64,000 nt of DNA from Nocardia sp. NBC_00508 (GTDB lineage: Bacteria; Actinomycetota; Actinomycetes; Mycobacteriales; Mycobacteriaceae). The position numbers and the translations under genes are program-made. Positions 50,795-59,322 of this stretch are shown piece after piece (positions within the stretch are counted from its first letter, which is position 1; the number at the start of each line of letters is the position of its first letter). The stretch spans positions 7,006,001 through 7,070,000 of the forward strand of contig NZ_CP107852.1 of NCBI RefSeq assembly GCF_036346875.1, in the 5' to 3' direction. Under the pieces are notes generated by a model, which was given only the letters and a program-made list of their open reading frames with translations, was not told the origin of the DNA and did not search any database.

Positions 50795-51263
50795 TGGCCG
50801 ACCTCCATGCCGTTACCGCCACGCCGACGCGCGCGAGCCTACTCCGCAGGCACGACAGAACTCGCCAGAACGTGAGACGCGACGCGTGCTGCCCACCGGT
50901 CATGTCGGCCTGACATTTCCGCGACCGGCCCTTTCTCGACTGTGGCCGCTGATAGATACGGAAGGTTCGCTGAAACGCAGCGAGTCGTCGAGCAACCGGA
51001 AGCCTCCGTGGTCCGGCCGCAGCCGCGTAGCACCGGCTGACCTTCAGAGAACCGGAATGGTGACTTCGATCGGCCCGAGGCGCGGTGGCACTACCGTCGG
51101 CGGGGTTTGTGCGGCAGCACCAACTCGATGGTCGGCTGCACCCGGCCGGGGATGTAGCCGTGCATCGCCGCAACCTCGTCACACCCATCCCCGCCGCCGA
51201 TCGCCGAACCAGAACAGGATCCGGTGGCTGGTCAGCGAGTGGGTATTCGGATAGAACGATGGT
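50795..51263. other. Intergenic stretch with a possible short coding remnant
   Basis: No gene is supported. On the minus strand a run ending at TAG 51091-51093 reads DEVAAMHGYIPGRVQPTIEL and is protein-like, but it lacks a start and meets a stop within ~45 codons upstream; it may be the tail of a lost gene. The remaining sequence shows nothing. Confidence 0.35.
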
Positions 51264-52250
51264 GTGGATCGGGAGACGACGGCTGGCCGGTATCGACGTT
51301 TCGCCGAATTCGAGGCTCGGGGTAGTTCGTCGTGCTATGAGTTGTGGACGTTGGGGATCGCGTCGGATCGGCGGCTGCTGTCGTTGATCGATCGGCTTCC
51401 GGTGGAGAAGAGGCAGCCGAATCTTGTGCTCGCGGCGGCGCGCTATCTGGGGGTCGCCGAGGCTTCGTTTCCCGAGTTCAGGGACTGGGTGTTTCAGCAC
51501 TGGGATGCTGTCGCGCAGGTAGTGATGACGCGAAGGACGCAAACCAACGAGGTCGGCAGGGCCGCGGTGCTTGTTCCGGCGTTAGCGCAGCTTGCTGGTT
51601 CTTTGGCATTGATCGAGGTGGGTGCGTCTGCGGGGCTGTGCCTGTATCCGGATCTGTTCAGCTATCACTACGACGATCGGGATGTGCTGCATCCTGCCGG
51701 TGGCGCTTCCGGTGTGAGGTTGTGGTGTGCGACCTCGGGGAAGCCGCCTATTCCGGATCGGTTGCCCGAGGTTGTGTGGCGGGCGGGTGTCGATTCGAAT
51801 CCGCTGGACGCGAACGATGCCGACGAGATGCGGTGGCTCGAGTGCCTGACCTGGCCTGGACAGCCCGAACGGTTGCGGCGGCTGCGCGAAGCGGTGGCGA
51901 TTTCTCGGTCCAGGCCGGTGGATGTGGTGTCCGGCGACCTGAACGAGACCGTGGCCGAGTTGGTTGACGCTGCGCCGCAGGGGGCGACGGTGGTGGTCTT
52001 CCATAGCGCTGTCTTGGCCTATCTGAGCACCGACGAGCGCCGCCGCTTCGAGCGGACGATTCGGGGCCTGCCCTGCCATTGGCTGTCGAACGAAGGCTGC
52101 GGGGTCGTTGAATCGGTGGCTGCTCAGCTTCCTACGCCGGCGCAGAACACTCCTGGGCGGTTCGTTGTTGCGCTGGACGGGGTTCCGTTGGCATATGCCG
52201 GTGCTCATGGTCAGACCCTTGATTGGTTTCGCCGCGCCGCGTCACCCTGA
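51264..52250 (+). CDS. DUF2332 family protein
   Basis: Codes for 328 aa from GTG 51264. ERRRFERTIRGLPCHWLSNE, PLDANDADEMRWLECLTWPG, LIEVGASAGLCLYPDLFSY and VVVFHSAVLAYL are hallmark segments of DUF2332, with the glycine motif EVGASAGL resembling a nucleotide or SAM pocket. The family is widespread in actinobacteria and has no established reaction. The 3' end overlaps by 9 bp with the convergent DUF2306 gene. Confidence 0.82.
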   Translation: MDRETTAGRYRRFAEFEARGSSSCYELWTLGIASDRRLLSLIDRLPVEKRQPNLVLAAARYLGVAEASFPEFRDWVFQHWDAVAQVVMTRRTQTNEVGRAAVLVPALAQLAGSLALIEVGASAGLCLYPDLFSYHYDDRDVLHPAGGASGVRLWCATSGKPPIPDRLPEVVWRAGVDSNPLDANDADEMRWLECLTWPGQPERLRRLREAVAISRSRPVDVVSGDLNETVAELVDAAPQGATVVVFHSAVLAYLSTDERRRFERTIRGLPCHWLSNEGCGVVESVAAQLPTPAQNTPGRFVVALDGVPLAYAGAHGQTLDWFRRAASP

Positions 52251-53039
52251 CTTCCCCTCCCGCTCGGGCACGGCAAGGAACTTCGCGGCAGGTCGTGCGC
52301 GACGGAAGTCTCGCTCCAGCCACCACTGGACAGCCAGCAACGGCACGGTCCAGCTCAGCCAGGCCACTGTGCCGCCGACGGCCTGGCGGAGCAGTGCCTC
52401 GTTGCCACCGAAGGTCGTGTCGAGCTGTGGTTCCAGCGCGATGAACACCAGCACTGCCCACACCCGGTTGGTGATGATCGAGAGGGTGAGGGCGAAGCTG
52501 CGGATCATCCACCGGCGGTGGTCGGCGTAGCGGTGTTGGCGGGCCGCACGGAATCCGATGACGGTGCATCCCAGCCAGAGGACGGCGAGCATGAGGTTGC
52601 TGGCCATGGCCACGGGACCGAACGGGGTCGTCGCACCGAGTACCAGCGCGGCCACACCCGCGGGGACGACACCAACGAAAACGTAAGCGCGGCCGACCAT
52701 CCGGTGCGCCGCCGGATACTTGCGGCGCAATCGTGGCCACACCTGCAGACAACAGGTGAGCATGGCGATGGACCCGAATATCACGTGCGCCACCAGCACC
52801 GGATAGTGCAGCGCGACAGTGGGTTGCTGAACCCTCGACAGAGCCGGATCGAACGTCAGATATCTGGGGAGCGAGAACGCAACGAACAGCACGGCGACGA
52901 CCGCCAGCGGCAGTATCCAGGGTCTGCGCCACCAGCGCGGGCGGGGATCGAGAACGGAGTGGCGTCGAGTCGGCGCAGGAATGGTGTCTTCGGTGGTCAC
53001 GGACCGACGGTAGAAACCGTGGGCGCGGGCGGACATCAC
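52242..53039 (-). CDS. DUF2306 membrane protein
   Basis: Codes for 265 aa (a GTG at 53000 would give a 252-aa form). At least six hydrophobic helices are visible. Family segments are HYPVLVAHVIFGSIAMLTCC, KYPAAHRMVGRAYVFVGVVP, and ARQHRYADHRRWMIRSFALT, with His pairs at membrane edges reminiscent of cytochrome b561-type heme proteins. Function unknown. It lies 46 bp after the lycopene cyclase gene in the same direction and may belong to that operon. Confidence 0.75.
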   Translation of the reverse strand: MMSARAHGFYRRSVTTEDTIPAPTRRHSVLDPRPRWWRRPWILPLAVVAVLFVAFSLPRYLTFDPALSRVQQPTVALHYPVLVAHVIFGSIAMLTCCLQVWPRLRRKYPAAHRMVGRAYVFVGVVPAGVAALVLGATTPFGPVAMASNLMLAVLWLGCTVIGFRAARQHRYADHRRWMIRSFALTLSIITNRVWAVLVFIALEPQLDTTFGGNEALLRQAVGGTVAWLSWTVPLLAVQWWLERDFRRARPAAKFLAVPEREGKSG

Positions 53040-53085
53040 CCTCGAGTGCTGTTCTGGATCGGCGGTGCAATACCGAGGTTGTGTC

Positions 53086-54267
53086 TCAGTGCTGTGGACG
53101 CGCTGTGGAGGTCGGCAGCTGACTGAAAGGGTAGTCCGTCCAACGGTTGCGGTTGGTCCAGCCGATGAAGTCGAACCGCCAATGAAACGGCCATGTGTGG
53201 GCGACGGTATCGACCAGCACGGCGCCGAGTGTCGCGTAATCGTCGCGGGTGGACAGCACGGCGCGCTGGCCCCGTGGCGAGGTGTTGAAGAAGGAGTCGA
53301 ACGCGGCGATTGATTGTTCGGTGGTGAGTCTGCCCAGTCCCCATAGGCCGCGGGTGCGCATCCAATGCACCAGCCTTGTTCGCCATGGCCATAGCGCAGC
53401 GATAGGGTCGCTTCCTTCTTGAAGGGCTGCGACTGCGGTGTCGGCCATGGCGAGTGAATCGGCCACGCTGTATCCGGTTGCGGGATTCATCATGCCACCG
53501 CGGGAGCCGAACGGGATTACCTGCCCGGCACCGTGTTTGGGCGGCGGTTGATCCAGCGGGTAGTGGGCGGCTTCGCTTCTTTCCGTCCCGGTTAGTCGGA
53601 TGCCATGAGCGACAAGCCGGTTCAGCGTTCGCCTGCGTAGCTCGCGCTGTGGCATGCCACCGGCCAAGCCGAGGCTCGTTTCCTCGAAGACGACCGTTCC
53701 GTCGCCGAGTGGCATCGCGTAGAGAAATGAGGGCGGCTCCTTCGGGCCGGCGCCGTTGTCGGGACGCCAGTCCATCAGCAATCCGTCACCGTCGTCGATC
53801 ATCGGTGCTGCGAGGTCGGCGTCGACGAAGATGCCGTGGGCGCTTGCTGTGCGGCGCCGACCGGGGGACGTCAGCCCACGGGCGTCGAAAACTGTTGTCG
53901 CGGTGATTGTTGTTCGATCGGCGAGTTCCACCCGATGCGGCTCGATATGGGTGGCGCGGCCCGCCACGACGAGGACATTGTCGAGCGGCAGCGCTGCGTG
54001 CAGTTCGGGTTTGGATAGTACGCAGTACTGCCGGTTGACGCGGTGGTGCGTCGTGGTCCAGATGGTGGGTCTCGGGATGCGGGTGGCAATCACTGTGGCG
54101 GGCAGCCATGGCGGCAGCTCGTCGGCCCAGCAGGCGTACGTGGGTGACCACAACCGATCCGGGCGCGGATCCACCGCGGCGACCGTCATCCCGGCCCGCA
54201 TCGCGCGGTGCGCCAACGCACGACCGGTGGGCCCGAGCCCGACTACGCACATATCAACCTCTCGCAT
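53086..54267 (-). CDS. Lycopene cyclase family protein
   Basis: Codes for 393 aa. The FAD/NAD-binding motif is MCVVGLGPTGRALAHRAMRA at the N-terminus. The cyclase signature FEETSLGLAGGMP and the later GSRGGMMNPATGYSVADSL match beta-cyclases of the CrtY/CrtL type (length 380-420 aa). These membrane-associated flavoproteins close beta-ionone rings on lycopene without net redox change. Phytoene synthase and desaturase are absent from the window; the gene follows a polyprenyl-synthase-like gene by 33 bp, so this is an outlying part of a carotenoid set. Confidence 0.82.
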   Translation of the reverse strand: MREVDMCVVGLGPTGRALAHRAMRAGMTVAAVDPRPDRLWSPTYACWADELPPWLPATVIATRIPRPTIWTTTHHRVNRQYCVLSKPELHAALPLDNVLVVAGRATHIEPHRVELADRTTITATTVFDARGLTSPGRRRTASAHGIFVDADLAAPMIDDGDGLLMDWRPDNGAGPKEPPSFLYAMPLGDGTVVFEETSLGLAGGMPQRELRRRTLNRLVAHGIRLTGTERSEAAHYPLDQPPPKHGAGQVIPFGSRGGMMNPATGYSVADSLAMADTAVAALQEGSDPIAALWPWRTRLVHWMRTRGLWGLGRLTTEQSIAAFDSFFNTSPRGQRAVLSTRDDYATLGAVLVDTVAHTWPFHWRFDFIGWTNRNRWTDYPFSQLPTSTARPQH

Positions 54268-54300
54268 TCAGCGAACCTCTGTGGGAGTCAACTTTTCGAC

Positions 54301-55305
54301 CTATTCGACGCGTTCGACGAAATAGCGCACGAATCGCCGCAGCGCGTCAGTGGCAAAACCACAAGGCAGAGCGGACAGTTCAGCGTCGGCCACATCGGCG
54401 TAGGCGCGTAGCACCTCCTTGGCCGAGGCCATGCCGCGCGAACGCGACAACAGCTCCAGTGCTTCCTCCACCTCCGCACCGCTCTCTACCGGCCGGATCA
54501 GCAGCTCTCGTAGCTCGGCGCCCGTCGCGCCCTCTTCTCGCAGCGCGTACACCATCGGCAGGGTGTGCATGAGCTTGCGCAGATCGGTTCCGTATCGGCC
54601 GGACACCGATGAAGTGCTTACGATGTCCTCGGAGATCTGCACAGCGGTTCCCGCGGCGGCGCCGAACCTGGCCAGCAGTTCGACGTGGTCGTGGCTTGCA
54701 CCAGAGAACATGCCGCCGAGGCGGCAGCACGCACCGATCGATGATCCGGTCTTCTCCGCCACCACCTGCAGATAGTGCTCGACCGTGTTCGGGGACTGGG
54801 CACTGCGTTTCTCGCGCACCTGGCCGGTGACCACCGCGGCAAATGTCTCTGCGACGATCCGCGTCGCTTTCGGACCGAGTGTGGCTGCCAGGCGTGAGGC
54901 GTGTGCGGACAGGTAGTCGCCGGTCAAGATGGCGATGTCGTTACCCCGATGGAGGGTTGTGCTGGAGGCGGCGCGATGCTCTGGGGCCTGGTCTCGTACG
55001 TCACCGTGATACAGCGTGGCGAGATGAACGAGCTCGGCGACTGCGGCCGCACTGAGGACTGCTGGATCGGCTGACCATGGACCGAACTGTCCGGCGAGGA
55101 GGGTGAACAGTGGTCGAAAGCGCACGCCTCCGGTCTCTGTCCGGTGCGGCGCGGGATGTTGCAGGAGGGTATCCAGATCTTCCGTTACTCTGCCCAGGAG
55201 TTTCTCGACATCTGCCAAGGCGGTGCACACTGTTGCTGCTAGCTCGGTATCACCGAGATCGATACCAGCGATGGTGTGTTGCGTGCCTGCGGTATTATTG
55301 ACCAT
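54301..55305 (-). CDS. Polyprenyl synthetase-like protein lacking both Asp-rich motifs
   Basis: Codes for 334 aa. The all-helical prenyltransferase fold is recognisable (VELVHLATLYH-like helix at 90-100; GNDIAILTGDYLSAHASRLA; AEKTGSSIGACCRLGGMFSG). However, the first Mg-binding motif DDxxD is HGDVRDQAP (Gly101 for the first Asp), and the second is QISEDIVSTS (Glu226, Ser230). Both lose acidic residues that bind the diphosphate-bridging magnesium, so chain elongation may be absent or weak. It could be a regulatory partner or a decaying crtE-type gene. ATG 55305 is chosen; the frame stays open to 55458. It lies just upstream of the lycopene cyclase gene. Confidence 0.8.
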   Translation of the reverse strand: MVNNTAGTQHTIAGIDLGDTELAATVCTALADVEKLLGRVTEDLDTLLQHPAPHRTETGGVRFRPLFTLLAGQFGPWSADPAVLSAAAVAELVHLATLYHGDVRDQAPEHRAASSTTLHRGNDIAILTGDYLSAHASRLAATLGPKATRIVAETFAAVVTGQVREKRSAQSPNTVEHYLQVVAEKTGSSIGACCRLGGMFSGASHDHVELLARFGAAAGTAVQISEDIVSTSSVSGRYGTDLRKLMHTLPMVYALREEGATGAELRELLIRPVESGAEVEEALELLSRSRGMASAKEVLRAYADVADAELSALPCGFATDALRRFVRYFVERVE

Positions 55306-55496
55306 TTGCTCACTTACTGTGTCAGCGAAGAAGTTTCGCGTAGTCCCAATCTGCCGATTGGAGTTACTGCGACGGCTGTCGGTCACGATGGTGCACTCGT
55401 CGGCGGGCAGGTCTTCGATCTCGTGGTAAGGCGAAACCTGCGGCGTCGGGATCAACACCCGGCCTCGGCGGGTGCTATGTCATCCCCGGTGACGAG

Positions 55497-56567
55497 TTAT
55501 GTGGTCACACTGCGCTTCTGCGGCGATTGGATTCGCTGATTCAGGCGCGACAGCAGGTAGGCCATGGCGGCGATCATCACGATGCCGATGGCGATCGCGA
55601 GGCCGGCCGATCCCCAGTCGTAGTCGTTGGCGGCGGGCGCGGTGACAACCGCGAACAGTGTCCGGCCGATCAATGCGCCACCGGCGAGCCATATCCAGTG
55701 CTGGTCGGACCATCCAGCCGTGGCAGACCAGCGATAGACCAGCCATCCCGCGGTGGCCGCGATCGCCGCGGCCACGATCATCGGGATCGCGACCCATCCG
55801 CCGCTGCCGACCGCGGGCCCGTCCGGCAGATGGTCCGGGGGCAGGCCCAGCGGCATCAGCAGGCCGAGAAAGCAAGCGGCCGCGACACCGGCGACCACGG
55901 CGACGACGACCCGGTGCGGGGTGCGTCCTGCCGGGGCTGCCGGGGGATTCCAGCCGGGAAGCACGCGCAGGGCAATGACGAGCAGTGCGGTGATCGCGAT
56001 GAGGATCGCGAGGACGACAGATAGGGGTGTCTGGTATCCGGGGTCCTGGGTGGCGGGAATGAACAGTCGCAGCAGTACGACGCCGATCACGGCAGCCACT
56101 GCCGCCGTGGCGAGACCGCCACGCCGCAGGTACGGGCGGCCACGGTGGCTCGGGAACAGCAGATCGGCCAGCAAAACCGGGATCAGCACACTGAACACCG
56201 TGTGGTATCCGATCTGCGACTCCCAGTAGACGGTATTGAATCCGAGTATCCGGGGACCCCACTCGGCCGCGTGGTACAGGTTCGGGCTGGTCAACGCCTG
56301 CAGACCGAGACCGTCCTCGACGAGCTCGTACACCAGGCCCATCACCAGCAGACTCGGCCAGCCACCGCCGAACCGGACAACCAGCTCACGAAGGAACAAG
56401 ACACCGGCGCCGTACATGACCACCAGAGCCGGTAACAGCAACCACATCGCCGGCATCGTCACCCCGGAGAACGTGGCCTCCGCGCTGACCGGGGCGAGCA
56501 CGACCAGCGTCCATGCCGCCTTGCGGTTTCCGTCGGCAGGTGCTGCGACTGGGGACCGATTCGACAA
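55497..56567 (-). CDS. Multi-pass membrane protein, unknown function
   Basis: Codes for 356 aa from a TTG start 4 bp after GGAGGAG. About nine hydrophobic helices are visible, e.g. MWLLLPALVVMYGAGVLFL, TVFSVLIPVLLADLLF, GLATAAVAAVIGVVLLRLF and IPMIVAAAIAATAGWLVY. No transporter or enzyme motif is recognised; one loop has a conserved-looking MGLVYELVEDGLGLQALTSP. It is divergent from a TetR regulator with an inverted repeat near its start, so it is probably repressed by that regulator. Confidence 0.7.
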   Translation of the reverse strand: MSNRSPVAAPADGNRKAAWTLVVLAPVSAEATFSGVTMPAMWLLLPALVVMYGAGVLFLRELVVRFGGGWPSLLVMGLVYELVEDGLGLQALTSPNLYHAAEWGPRILGFNTVYWESQIGYHTVFSVLIPVLLADLLFPSHRGRPYLRRGGLATAAVAAVIGVVLLRLFIPATQDPGYQTPLSVVLAILIAITALLVIALRVLPGWNPPAAPAGRTPHRVVVAVVAGVAAACFLGLLMPLGLPPDHLPDGPAVGSGGWVAIPMIVAAAIAATAGWLVYRWSATAGWSDQHWIWLAGGALIGRTLFAVVTAPAANDYDWGSAGLAIAIGIVMIAAMAYLLSRLNQRIQSPQKRSVTT

Positions 56568-56582
56568 GTTTCTCCTCCATCC

Positions 56583-56607
56583 AAAATTTACCCCGCTGAG
56601 TAATTTT
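56583..56607. promoter_or_regulatory. Inverted repeat in the membrane protein/TetR divergent promoter
   Basis: AAAATTTAC (56583-56591) and GTAATTTT (56600-56607) form an imperfect AT-rich inverted repeat 16 bp before the membrane protein start, unusual in this GC-rich sequence. A TetR operator is the likely reading. Confidence 0.45.
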
Positions 56608-56709
56608 CCATACCGTAGCGACGGGAGGCAGGATGGACAATCGGAGTCTCACCATGTCCGGGAATAGTCGGATCGGGCGCGACGCGACCAACGAGGGGAG
56701 TTAGTTCCG

Positions 56710-57396
56710 ATGCCACCCACCACCTCCCGGCGTGCTGCCGCGACAGCTGCACGGCGTGCGCAGATCATTGCGGCAAGCATCGCCACCATCGCCGAACTCG
56801 GTTACCGCCGAACCACATTCGGCCGGATCGCGGAGCGGGGCGGATTGAGCAGCACCCGGCTCATCTCCTACCACTTCGCCAGCAAGGACGACCTGGTCGC
56901 CGCCGTCGTAGCCGACATCTTCACCTCGATCAATGAGTTCCTGATCGACCGAGCACGCGAGGATCCGGCCACCCGCCCACTCCAGAACCCACCAGATACC
57001 GTGCAACGCCCCCGGAACAGCTCCGGCGCCGACGAACTGCGCGCCTACATCACCGGAGTGGTCGCCTTCGTCGACGCGCACCGCGTGCGGATGCGAGCGC
57101 TACAGTCGATCTTCGCCGCCGTTCACGACGAGCCGCGTAACGCCGCCGCCTACAGCCCGGACACCGACCGGGGGGTCCTCGGCCATATCGAAGACATCCT
57201 CCGACACGGACAAGCACGCGGCGAGTTCCGGGCATTCGACACGTTCACCATGGCGGCCGCCATCCAACGCTCACTCGGCGGACTGCCCCTGCTGCTGCAG
57301 ACCAAGCCCGACCTCGACCTGCGCGATTACGCCACCGAACTGGTGACGCTCTTCGACCTCGCAACCCGCCACCCCAACCACAAGCCGGATAGGTAG
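56710..57396 (+). CDS. TetR/AcrR-family regulator
   Basis: Codes for 228 aa; AGGGGAG lies before the ATG. The helix-turn-helix is ARRAQIIAASIATIAELGYR, then TTFGRIAERGGLSSTRLISY and HFASKDDLVAAVV. The C-terminal domain (RVRMRALQSIFAAVHDEPRN) is of undefined ligand type. It is divergent from the membrane protein, its probable target. Confidence 0.85.
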   Translation: MPPTTSRRAAATAARRAQIIAASIATIAELGYRRTTFGRIAERGGLSSTRLISYHFASKDDLVAAVVADIFTSINEFLIDRAREDPATRPLQNPPDTVQRPRNSSGADELRAYITGVVAFVDAHRVRMRALQSIFAAVHDEPRNAAAYSPDTDRGVLGHIEDILRHGQARGEFRAFDTFTMAAAIQRSLGGLPLLLQTKPDLDLRDYATELVTLFDLATRHPNHKPDR

Positions 57397-58031
57397 GAGG
57401 AATCCGCCGCGGGAGTGTCTGACGGTTTCCGGCCCCGCACGACAACGCCACGGCCGTCCACCGGAACATCGGCCACCTCCGTCTGTATCTGCTTCAGGCG
57501 GGTGGTGGCTTCCTCCGTCTTCGGGTTCGCGTCGTCGTCGCCGGCCAGGGCCAGTTCTTCGAGTTCGACTTCGACCGCTCTGTCGCGCGGCGGTGCACCC
57601 CGGGAACTGGTCAGTGCCGTTCACAACGCTGAATCGCAGTCTCCGGCCCTGTCTGCGGCCTGACTCGACAGTGGGATGACCATCAAGGCGCAGCCAGGGT
57701 GTAATGCCGGTGAGCCGTCGGGGACGGTTCAATGGTCGTCGGCGCTCGGCTGCTACGCGAACACGAACGGGTCGACGTGCAACAGCGCGGAACCTAGTGC
57801 AGGCCAGCCGAGTTCGCGATGGCGTCGCGCTCGGCGAACATGGGGACACCGGGCAGCAGTTCGGGCGGAACAGTCGCACTGATTCGGGGTGCGTTCGGCA
57901 GCCGTGATCAACGGAGGCTGGATCGCTCGAGCTGACGGTTGGTACGCCTGGTCGACCACCGTCGGCGGGCCCTTTGGCCCCGTGCGCACAGTAGACCCCG
58001 AACCGCCGTGGCGGAACAGGTTTGGGGTGGA
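57397..58031. other. Intergenic stretch with doubtful coding remnants
   Basis: No gene is assigned. On the minus strand around 57600-57400 a run of ~65 codons (VEVELEELALAGDDDANPKT, TRLKQIQTEVADVPVDGRGV) looks like a coiled-coil protein but has no start and runs into the tetR gene. On the plus strand 57889-58035 a 48-codon frame (GTG start) reads INGGWIARADGWYAWSTTVG. Both may be fragments of decayed genes. Confidence 0.35.
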
Positions 58032-58496
58032 CTAGCTGACCTTGTATTCGACGGTGCAGTCGCCGTTGGTGTAGTTCTGGCCGGATCCGTGGTTGGCAGC
58101 TGCCAGTACCAGCGGGATTCGGCCTGGTTTGGTGTTCACGTTGGAGATGGTCAGCACGTTGTCGGAGCCTTGGACCCGCGCGGTGGTTTCGGCTTGACCG
58201 TTCTTGCCGGTATCGAGATTCGACCAGGTGACGCGGAACGTCTGATCGTAGGGAGTCTCGGATTTCGCATCAGTGTGCATGGTCAGCGTGATCGACCCGT
58301 TGTTGTCCGGTTCCACGAATACCTCGCTCGATGCCTCGACGGAAAAGTCGTCCGGTGTCGGGTAGGTGATGGTGCACAGTTTTTCCGATGACGAGCTCGG
58401 CGCGGCGAGAGCTGCGGGTGCGCCGACGAGTGCTGCCGCACTCAGGCAGGAGATTGCGGCGAAGCTCGAAAACCGTGAGTACATAAGCGAATTCAT
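58032..58496 (-). CDS. Secreted protein, unknown function
   Basis: Codes for 154 aa from ATG 58496, preceded by GAGAGG. A signal peptide (FAAISCLSAAALVGAPAALA) is cleaved near residue 31. The mature part is beta-rich (EVFVEPDNNGSITLTMHTDA, YDQTFRVTWSNLDTGKNGQA) with two cysteines (KLCTITY and GDCTVEY) at either end that could form one disulfide, as in an Ig-like sandwich. No known family is recognised. The frame stays open upstream to 58598 without protein-like sequence. Confidence 0.65.
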   Translation of the reverse strand: MNSLMYSRFSSFAAISCLSAAALVGAPAALAAPSSSSEKLCTITYPTPDDFSVEASSEVFVEPDNNGSITLTMHTDAKSETPYDQTFRVTWSNLDTGKNGQAETTARVQGSDNVLTISNVNTKPGRIPLVLAAANHGSGQNYTNGDCTVEYKVS

Positions 58497-58719
58497 CAAA
58501 ACCTCTCGAGTGAAGCGTCTTCCCCGGGATAACCAGCCTGAGCCTAACAGGACGGTGCCGACGGTCGGTTCGACACGGTCGTGGCCAGGGTCGTGCATCG
58601 ACTCGGTCAGGGAATCGCGCTTCCAGGACGGCGCCGGTGATGGCTGCGGTCTATGCCCGGACGTTTAGTGGTAGGGGTGAGCGGCATGCGGTGCCGCGCC
58701 TGCACGACGGGAGGGGTGA

Positions 58720-59136
58720 TCACCGCTTGCGTACGACCAATTCCAGCGCGATGTTGTCCGGATCGCGGAATTCCAGAATGTACATGGGACCGAGGTCTTT
58801 CACGCCCTCGTGAGCGATGCCGAGTTGGTCGAGCAAGGTAGCCGCCGAATCGAGATCCGACCGTGTGGCAAGGGCAAAAGCGAGGTGGTCGAGTCCTACT
58901 CGATCTTCGTCGAACTCGTCGCTGGCGACGGGACGAAGTCCGAGCAGTGCATCACCCATCTGGTAGATCACACCGCCGAAGAGGAATCCGAGTCGCTCAC
59001 GCGTGGCGTCGTCTGCGTCCGCGGGAACCTCCCAAGCGATCGGCCAGCCGAAGACTGCGTCATAGAAGGCCCGCGATCTGTCGATGTCGGTCACTGTCAA
59101 GCGGACATGGTCGAACGAACTGGTGGTGATCGGCAT
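58720..59136 (-). CDS. VOC (glyoxalase/bleomycin-resistance) family protein
   Basis: Codes for 138 aa with the two beta-alpha-beta-beta-beta modules of the VOC superfamily: FDHVRLTVTDIDRSRAFYDA in the first and LDHLAFALATRSDLDSAATL in the second, ending with YILEFRDPDNIALELVVRKR. Metal-binding positions His (FDH), His (LDH) and Glu (ALELV) are present. Substrates range from methylglyoxal adducts to antibiotics; none can be chosen here. It stands alone. Confidence 0.85.
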   Translation of the reverse strand: MPITTSSFDHVRLTVTDIDRSRAFYDAVFGWPIAWEVPADADDATRERLGFLFGGVIYQMGDALLGLRPVASDEFDEDRVGLDHLAFALATRSDLDSAATLLDQLGIAHEGVKDLGPMYILEFRDPDNIALELVVRKR

Positions 59137-59232
59137 GGTCTAGATCCTGGCACGATTACCCGGCTCCGTTCAGGCGACCTGGGTTTCGGTATTCGCCGGG
59201 CTCGGCAGGTGTGCGGCGCAGGTAGCCCGCTA

Positions 59233-59257
59233 AATACTCCAGCCGGGCTTCGTGATC
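59233..59257 (+). repeat. 25-bp direct repeat, copy 1
   Basis: Begins AATACTCCAGCC and ends TTCGTGATC; identical over 25 bp with 60567-60591. Both copies continue with a related CGATGCTG sequence. The copies flank the oxidoreductase gene at 59323-60555. Confidence 0.75.
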
Positions 59258-59322
59258 ATGGTGTAAGTCGGGATCGATGCTGGTAGTGGCTGCGTCGCGC
59301 GCGATGGTAGTCGATGGGCGGA

